DNA of 9,681 bases, taken from the NCBI GenBank assembly GCA_945949385.1, contig CAMFEL010000075.1:1-9681 (forward strand), read 5' to 3'. Both the position numbers and the translations under genes were made by a program. How positions within the stretch are numbered: position 1 is the first letter of the stretch; every line of letters begins with the position of its first letter. Source of the stretch: an uncultured Clostridia bacterium (GTDB lineage: Bacteria; Bacillota; Clostridia; Oscillospirales; CAG-272). The notes under the pieces were generated by a model. It searched no databases. It was not told where the DNA came from and saw only the letters and a list, made by a program, of their open reading frames with translations. Shown piece by piece: positions 4,923-9,681 of the stretch.

Positions 4923-5658
4923 GTACAATTACGATCTTCACATCCATTCGTGCCTTTCCCCCTGCGGGGATAACGATATGACGCCTGCAAATATTGCGGG
5001 AATGGCGGCGGTAAAGGGCTTGCAGATCGCGGCTTTGACCGACCATAATTCCACGGCTAACTGCCCCGCGTTTTTTAAGGCGTGTAAGGCTTACGGCATA
5101 ATTCCCGTGGCGGGTATGGAGCTTACGGTGTCGGAGGACATACATCTGTTGTGCCTTTTCGACTCTCTTGAGGCTGCCATGGAATTCGGAAACGCGGTGC
5201 GGGGGCATATGATGCCCGTGAAAAACCGCCCCGAAATTTTCGGACACCAGTATGTTATGGATGAAGAGGACAATATTCTCTCCGAAGAAGAAAATCTTCT
5301 TATCAACGCCACCGACCTTTCTCTTGACGAGGGGAGCGCGCTGTGCCGGGAGTACGGCGGAGTGTGCTATCCCGCACATATCGACCGCACCTCCAACGGA
5401 GCGGTGGCGGTGCTGGGTACTTTTCCCGACTGGCTGTCCTATACCGCATATGAAATAAGCGGCAGCGGCCACAGAGAAAGTCTTGAAATAGCCTATCCCG
5501 TTCTCAGGAGCCTCAGAAGCGTAAAAAGCTCCGACGCCCACTATCTGTGGGATATATCCGAGGCGGGAAATACGGTGGAGCTTGACGACGAGCCTTATTC
5601 GGGCGATTTTGTCAGAAAAAGGCTTATTGAGTATCTGTCCGGCGGTGCCTCTCGGTGA
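4915..5658 (+). CDS. PHP-domain metal-dependent phosphoesterase
   Basis: 247 aa, one PHP (polymerase and histidinol phosphatase) domain of the COG0613 type. The metal-binding set is complete by eye: H9 and H11 in DLHIHS, D43-H44 in LTDHNS, E69 in GMEL, H77 in DIHLLC, H155 in YPAHIDR, and D207/H209 in SSDAHY. This supports a trinuclear-metal phosphohydrolase. Known relatives act on nucleotides, oligonucleotides or phosphoesters, so the substrate cannot be assigned. Residues 104-140 form an acidic insert (VMDEEDN, SEEENLL) before the second half of the barrel. It starts within the end of DRTGG protein 2 and lies 21 nt before the second HATPase, inside the hydrogen-sensing block. A phosphatase partner for a kinase-like HATPase, or a small-molecule signal hydrolase, are the two plausible roles. 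Confidence 0.88.
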   Translation: MNKYNYDLHIHSCLSPCGDNDMTPANIAGMAAVKGLQIAALTDHNSTANCPAFFKACKAYGIIPVAGMELTVSEDIHLLCLFDSLEAAMEFGNAVRGHMMPVKNRPEIFGHQYVMDEEDNILSEEENLLINATDLSLDEGSALCREYGGVCYPAHIDRTSNGAVAVLGTFPDWLSYTAYEISGSGHRESLEIAYPVLRSLRSVKSSDAHYLWDISEAGNTVELDDEPYSGDFVRKRLIEYLSGGASR

Positions 5659-5679
5659 GCGTCGGTAAAGGAGCTTTAT

Positions 5680-6228
5680 ATGAAGGATCTGTCCCTGTAT
5701 ATTCTCGATATTGCCATGAATTCCGTGAGAGCGGGGGCAAGGCATATCGAAATACGCCTTGAAGAAGCGGATCATTTACTGAAGCTTACGGTAAAGGATG
5801 ACGGCTGCGGTATGACCGCACAGCAGGTGGAGCGCCTGTCAGACCCATTTTTCACCACAAGAAAAACCAGAAAGGTGGGGCTGGGCATTCCCTTTCTCCG
5901 TATGCTTGCGGAGATGACGGGCGGCGGTGTGAGCATTTCCTCCAAACCCGAAAGCGAGGGAGAGGGTCACGGCACCGAAGTGGAGGCGACCTTCAGAACG
6001 GATCACATTGATTTTATACCCATAGGGGATGTAAGCGAAACCCTGCTTACGCTTATTCAGGGAAATCCCGATACTGATTTTTGCTTTGTGCATAAGGCAA
6101 AGGGCACGGATGTTTGCCTTGATACTGCCGAAATGCGTAAAATACTGGGCGGCGATGTTCCGCTCAACAGCTATGAGGTGCTGTCCTTTATCAGGGAATA
6201 CCTCAGAGATATGTACGATCAAAAATAA
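5680..6228 (+). CDS. Free-standing histidine-kinase-type HATPase with C-terminal extension
   Basis: 182 aa. The GHKL ATPase domain (about 1-105) has the N-box at D10-IAMN14, the G1 box D40-x-G42-x-G44 (VKDDGCGM), an F-box DPFFTT (55-60) and the G2 box around G67-L-G69 (KVGLGIPFLRML). Residues about 106-182 form a second conserved-looking segment (LDTAEMRKILGGDVPLNSYEVLSFI). There is no DHp helix pair, H-box, sensor or membrane segment, so it cannot autophosphorylate on its own histidine as a standard kinase does. AAAGGAG (5667-5673), 6 nt upstream, makes the ATG at 5680 secure. Relatives occur beside the NuoE/NuoF-type subunits of multimeric hydrogenases in several Clostridia, so a role in regulating or assembling that complex is likely. 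The phosphoacceptor, if any, is unknown. Confidence 0.85.
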   Translation: MKDLSLYILDIAMNSVRAGARHIEIRLEEADHLLKLTVKDDGCGMTAQQVERLSDPFFTTRKTRKVGLGIPFLRMLAEMTGGGVSISSKPESEGEGHGTEVEATFRTDHIDFIPIGDVSETLLTLIQGNPDTDFCFVHKAKGTDVCLDTAEMRKILGGDVPLNSYEVLSFIREYLRDMYDQK

Positions 6229-6254
6229 TAAACATATATGAAAGGAACTAAGTC

Positions 6255-6626
6255 ATGAAATCTTTAGCGGAGCTTGCTGCCATCAGGGAGCAGATGAAGG
6301 ACAAGGTCGCTTTGCGTACCGGAAGCGGCGCAGTTCGCGTTGTTGTCGGTATGGCTACCTGCGGTATTTCGGCAGGAGCGAGACCTGTACTCAACGCATT
6401 TGTGGAGGAAGTATCAAAAGAGGGTCTTACCGATAAGGTAATGGTAACCCAGACCGGCTGTATCGGCATTTGCCAGTACGAGCCTGTTGTCGAGGTCTTT
6501 GAGGACGGCAAGGACAAGGTCACCTATGTTAAAATGACCGCTGAAAAAGCAAAGAGAGTCGTTGAGGAGCATCTCAAGGGCGGCAAGCCCGTTGGGGAGT
6601 ATCTCATCGGCAATACTAAGCTGTAA
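6255..6626 (+). CDS. Thioredoxin-fold ferredoxin-like small hydrogenase subunit (HydD/HndB-like)
   Basis: A 123-aa protein like the small extra subunit of some bifurcating hydrogenases (the HydD of Acetobacterium or HndB of Desulfovibrio type; assignment by size, position and fold). The fold resembles the N-terminal domain of HydB: VVVGMATCGISAGARPV (29-45), then a second loop QTGCIGICQYEPVV (66-79), then a closing strand-helix and EHLKGGKPVGEYLI. Only three cysteines exist (C36, C69, C73), whereas a [2Fe-2S] thioredoxin-like ferredoxin normally uses four. The position that would be the first Cys of a C-x4-C pair is not Cys. It may bind no cluster, or recruit a fourth ligand. Strong codon bias and a good AAAGGAA Shine-Dalgarno (6241-6247) suggest expression on a par with hydB and hydA. 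Confidence 0.82.
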   Translation: MKSLAELAAIREQMKDKVALRTGSGAVRVVVGMATCGISAGARPVLNAFVEEVSKEGLTDKVMVTQTGCIGICQYEPVVEVFEDGKDKVTYVKMTAEKAKRVVEEHLKGGKPVGEYLIGNTKL

Positions 6627-6647
6627 TTACGGAGGAAGTAAAAAGCT

Positions 6648-8453
6648 ATGGTTCGTTCACATGTACTGATTTGCGGAGGTACCGGATGTACATCCTCCGG
6701 TAGCGCATCTATCAGAGAGGCGCTGGCAGAACAGCTTGCGGCAAACGGTCTTGACGAGGAAATCAAGATCGTTCAGACCGGCTGCTTCGGTCTGTGTGCT
6801 CTGGGTCCCATTATGATCGTTTATCCCGAAGGCACCTTCTATTCAAGAGTGACTGTTGAGGATATTCCCGAAATAGTGTCCGAGCACCTGCTCAAGGGAC
6901 GTATCGTCGACAGACTGGTATACAACAAGTCCGATGAGGCAGGCGAGGACGCCGCCGCTCACGAGCTTCATACCTCTCTGAACGACACTGATTTCTACAA
7001 GAAGCAGAAGAGAGTGGCGCTCCGCAACTGCGGCGTCATCAACCCCGAGAAAATAGACGAGTACATTGCAATGGACGGCTATTTCGCCCTTGCAAAGGTG
7101 CTTACGGAAATGAGCCGCGAGGATGTTGTTCAGACTCTGCTGGATTCCGGACTTCGCGGACGCGGCGGTGCGGGATTCCCCACCGGACTTAAGTGGAAGT
7201 TCGCTATGGGCAGCACCGGCAAGAAGTATGTCTGCTGCAACGCCGACGAGGGCGACCCGGGCGCGTTCATGGACCGTTCTATCCTTGAGGGCGACCCCCA
7301 CGCCGTTATTGAGGCAATGGCTATCGCCGGCTACGCTATCGGCGCCGATGAAGGCTTTATCTATGTGCGTGCCGAGTACCCCATTGCGGTACACCGTCTT
7401 GAGGTTGCTCTGAAGCAGGCAAGAGAATACGGACTTCTGGGCAAGAACATTTTCGGCACCGATTTCTGCTTTGACATCCAGCTCCGTCTGGGTGCGGGCG
7501 CTTTCGTGTGCGGCGAGGAAACTGCGCTTATGACTTCTATCGAGGGCAAGCGCGGCGAGCCCCGTCCCCGTCCTCCGTTCCCCGCAGTCAAGGGTCTTTT
7601 CGAAAAGCCCACCATTCTTAACAATGTTGAGACCTATGCCAACATCCCCCAGATCATTCTGAAGGGCGCCGAGTGGTTTGCTTCCATGGGAACAGAGAAG
7701 TCCAAGGGTACCAAGGTATTCGCTCTGGGCGGCAAGATCACCAATACCGGTCTTGTGGAGGTACCTATGGGTACAACCCTGAGAGAGGTTGTCGAGGAGA
7801 TCGGCGGCGGTATTCCCAACGGCAAAAAGTTCAAGGCGGCTCAGACCGGAGGCCCCTCCGGCGGCTGTATCCCCGCTTCTCTTATCGATACTCCCATCGA
7901 CTACGATAACCTTATCGCTATCGGCTCTATGATGGGCTCCGGCGGACTTATCGTTATGGACGAGGATACCTGTATGGTAGACCTTGCTAAGTTCTTCCTT
8001 GAGTTTACCGTAGACGAGTCCTGCGGTAAGTGCGCACCCTGCCGTATCGGTACGGTAAGAATGCTTGAGCTGCTCAACAAGATCACCGAGGGCAAGGGCG
8101 AAATGGAGGATCTTGACAAGCTTGAAGAGCTTGCAAAGTACATAAAGAGCGCGTCTCTCTGCGGTCTGGGTCAGACCGCTCCCAACCCCGTACTTTCCAC
8201 CCTGCGCTACTTCCGCGACGAGTACGAGGCTCATATCAAGGAGAAGAGATGTCCTGCCGGCGTGTGCAAAAAGCTTCTTTCCTTCAGCATCGATCCTGAA
8301 AAATGTAAGGGCTGCACCATGTGCGCGAGAGTATGTCCCGCGGGCGCTATCAGCGGTACCGTCAGATCGCCTCATACTATCGACACCGCAAAGTGCCTGA
8401 AGTGCGGCGCCTGCATCGAGAAGTGCAAATTCGGCGCTATCTCTAAGAAATAA
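6648..8453 (+). CDS. hydB: Bifurcating [FeFe]-hydrogenase subunit HydB (NuoF-like, FMN/NAD binding)
   Basis: 601 aa, the FMN- and NAD(H)-binding subunit where electrons are thought to be split between NAD and ferredoxin. Domain order: an N-terminal thioredoxin-like [2Fe-2S] domain (C9, C14, C46, C50); a NuoF core with the glycine-rich FMN/NAD loop GRGGAGFPTG (171-180), NADEGDPGAFMDR (198-210) and GAGAFVCGEETAL (282-294); the NuoF [4Fe-4S] site ESCGKCAPC (C459, C462, C465) with C505; and a C-terminal 2x[4Fe-4S] ferredoxin (C553, C556, C559, C563; C583, C586, C589, C593). A linker pair, C535 and C540, is also present. The length is normal for HydB-type subunits and longer than complex I NuoF because of the added end domains. 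GGAGGAA at 6631-6637 supports the start. hydA follows after 19 nt. Confidence 0.95.
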   Translation: MVRSHVLICGGTGCTSSGSASIREALAEQLAANGLDEEIKIVQTGCFGLCALGPIMIVYPEGTFYSRVTVEDIPEIVSEHLLKGRIVDRLVYNKSDEAGEDAAAHELHTSLNDTDFYKKQKRVALRNCGVINPEKIDEYIAMDGYFALAKVLTEMSREDVVQTLLDSGLRGRGGAGFPTGLKWKFAMGSTGKKYVCCNADEGDPGAFMDRSILEGDPHAVIEAMAIAGYAIGADEGFIYVRAEYPIAVHRLEVALKQAREYGLLGKNIFGTDFCFDIQLRLGAGAFVCGEETALMTSIEGKRGEPRPRPPFPAVKGLFEKPTILNNVETYANIPQIILKGAEWFASMGTEKSKGTKVFALGGKITNTGLVEVPMGTTLREVVEEIGGGIPNGKKFKAAQTGGPSGGCIPASLIDTPIDYDNLIAIGSMMGSGGLIVMDEDTCMVDLAKFFLEFTVDESCGKCAPCRIGTVRMLELLNKITEGKGEMEDLDKLEELAKYIKSASLCGLGQTAPNPVLSTLRYFRDEYEAHIKEKRCPAGVCKKLLSFSIDPEKCKGCTMCARVCPAGAISGTVRSPHTIDTAKCLKCGACIEKCKFGAISKK

Positions 8454-8472
8454 GGAAGGAGCAAGTACATAA

Positions 8473-9681
8473 ATGGAAACCAAAATGCTTAATATCAAGA
8501 TAAACGGCGCTGATTATACCGTGCCCTACGGCACCACCGTGCTTGAGGCATGCAGATCCGCCGGCATAGAAATTCCCACGCTTTGCTATCTTAAGGATGT
8601 AAACGAGATAGGCGCCTGCCGCCTTTGTCTCGTTGAGGTAGTGGGCGCAAGAGGTCTCGTTACCTCCTGCGTTTACCCCATTGAGCGCGACGGCACGGAA
8701 ATTCTGACCAATACCGAAAAGGTAAAAGCGGCAAGAAAGATGAACATACAGCTTGTGCTTTCCGCTCATGAGAAAAAGTGCCTTTCCTGTATCCGTTCCA
8801 AGACCTGCGAGCTTCAGAAGTTCGCTCATGACTTCGGCGTGGAGGAGGATTACTTTACCCCCGTCCGCAAGGATAAGTTCGATGTGGAATGCTCCGGCAC
8901 CTCCATCGTGCGCGACCCCAACAAGTGTATTCTTTGCCGCCGCTGTGTAGGTGCCTGCAACAAGGTTCAGGACATCGGTGCAATCGGCGCGCAGAACAGA
9001 GGCTACGACACGGTTATCGGCTGTGCCTTTGAGGCAGATCTCGCCTCCACAAGCTGCGTAAACTGCGGTCAGTGTATAGTTTCCTGTCCTGTCGGCGCCC
9101 TTTACGAAAAGGACGACACTCAGAAGGTCGTGGACGCTCTCAACGATCCTACCAAGCATGTGGCTATCTGCTGCGCTCCCTCCGTGCGCGCACAGATTGG
9201 CGAGTGCTTCGGCTATGAGCCCGGCACCGACTGCGAGGGCAAGATGGTTGCGGCACTGAAGCGTCTGGGCTTTGACGGTGTGTACGACATGAACTTCTCC
9301 GCTGACCTTACCATTATGGAAGAGGCTTATGAGCTTCTGGGCAGAATTCAGAACGGCGGCAAGCTGCCTATGATCACCTCCTGCTCACCCGGATGGATCA
9401 AGTACTGCGAGCATTATTTCCCCGAAATGACCGAAAACCTCTCCACCTGCAAGTCTCCCCAGCAGATGTTCGGCGCTATCTATAAGTCCTACTTCTGCCA
9501 GAAGATGGGCGTTGACCCCAAGGATGTGGTATTCGTATCCGCTATCCCCTGTACCGCCAAGAAGTTTGAGGCCAAGCGCCCCGAGCTTGGTAATGACGGA
9601 TTTGCCGATGTTGATATCGTGATCACAACCCGCGAGCTTGCCCGCATGATTAAGATGGCACAGCTCAACTTCGCAAGACTG
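8473..9681 (+). CDS. hydA: Bifurcating [FeFe]-hydrogenase catalytic subunit HydA (3' end outside window)
   Basis: The first 403 codons of the H2-forming subunit; the frame is open at the window edge. A NuoG-like [2Fe-2S] domain has C38, C49, C52 and C66. A His-Cys3 [4Fe-4S] site follows (H99, C103, C106, C112), then 2x[4Fe-4S] (C152, C155, C158, C162; C195, C198, C201, C205), and then the H-cluster domain from about 228. L1 reads TSCSPGW (302-308) and L2 reads IPCTAKKFE (358-366). L3 lies beyond the window. By a constant +5 offset from C. pasteurianum CpI, the proton path is kept: C304, E284, E287, R291 and S324. S305 replaces the CpI cubane ligand C300, and I358 replaces M353. Expected reaction with HydB and HydC: NADH plus reduced ferredoxin plus protons to NAD+, oxidised ferredoxin and H2. 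GGAG (8458-8461) lies 11 nt before the ATG. About 170 residues are missing if the family length applies. Confidence 0.94.
   Translation, partial: METKMLNIKINGADYTVPYGTTVLEACRSAGIEIPTLCYLKDVNEIGACRLCLVEVVGARGLVTSCVYPIERDGTEILTNTEKVKAARKMNIQLVLSAHEKKCLSCIRSKTCELQKFAHDFGVEEDYFTPVRKDKFDVECSGTSIVRDPNKCILCRRCVGACNKVQDIGAIGAQNRGYDTVIGCAFEADLASTSCVNCGQCIVSCPVGALYEKDDTQKVVDALNDPTKHVAICCAPSVRAQIGECFGYEPGTDCEGKMVAALKRLGFDGVYDMNFSADLTIMEEAYELLGRIQNGGKLPMITSCSPGWIKYCEHYFPEMTENLSTCKSPQQMFGAIYKSYFCQKMGVDPKDVVFVSAIPCTAKKFEAKRPELGNDGFADVDIVITTRELARMIKMAQLNFARL

Noticed and set aside
4846..5775. A minus-strand open frame of 309 codons opposite the PHP gene
   Set aside because: The plus-strand PHP frame has all metal ligands and a coupled start; the antisense frame has no family resemblance.
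6114..6143. TTGCCT-18-TAAAAT inside the end of the second HATPase gene as an internal promoter for hydB/hydA
   Set aside because: Both hexamers are imperfect and the spacer is long; without transcript data it cannot be told from chance.
6843..8498. A long open frame (551 codons) on the minus strand opposite hydB
   Set aside because: It lies wholly opposite a well-conserved HydB frame, has no recognisable domain, and arises from the codon bias of the real gene.

Overview
The window reads as a chromosomal segment of a strictly anaerobic, fermentative Clostridia bacterium, most likely a Ruminococcus-like member of the Oscillospiraceae. The reasons are a fermentative multi-subunit [FeFe]-hydrogenase operon, a cytoplasmic plant-sugar glycosidase, strong AGGAGG-type ribosome binding sites and AT-rich promoters in otherwise GC-balanced DNA. 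The genus is an inference; the window has no rRNA or other marker gene.

Layout. Positions 1-213 hold no gene, only a GC-rich array of hairpin-forming repeats (a 29-30 bp tandem unit at 48-159, flanked by two short GGA-loop hairpins). On the minus strand, a GH27 alpha-galactosidase (455-1594) is followed by a small two-CxxC zinc-ribbon protein (214-414). A divergent intergenic region (1595-1882) carries a near-consensus minus-strand promoter, a plausible plus-strand promoter and several inverted repeats. From 1883 to the end of the window the plus strand carries one tightly packed ten-gene operon.

The operon has two kinds of gene. The catalytic subunits of an NAD-linked, probably electron-bifurcating [FeFe]-hydrogenase are hydC (NuoE-like, 1883-2377), a small thioredoxin-fold ferredoxin-like subunit (6255-6626), hydB (NuoF-like with two extra ferredoxin clusters, 6648-8453) and hydA (8473 onward, cut by the window edge). 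Between hydC and the rest sits a block of six regulatory-looking genes: DRTGG protein 1, a small RsbW/SpoIIAB-like HATPase, a sensory-type [FeFe]-hydrogenase homologue (HydS-like, 3257-4597), DRTGG protein 2, a PHP-domain metal-dependent phosphoesterase and a second free-standing HATPase.

Inferred working model: HydABC couples NADH and reduced ferredoxin oxidation to H2 formation. The HydS-like protein has all four cysteines expected to hold the H-cluster cubane but lacks the proton-relay cysteine and neighbouring acidic residues, so it probably senses H2 or redox state rather than turning over quickly. The two ATP-binding proteins, two DRTGG proteins and PHP enzyme would relay that signal. 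No response regulator, phosphoacceptor-histidine domain or DNA-binding protein is encoded in the window, so the output is unknown. The points most worth following up are this split signalling module, the opposite substitutions in the L1 H-cluster motif of HydA and HydS, and the 10-bp tandem repeat just upstream of hydS.
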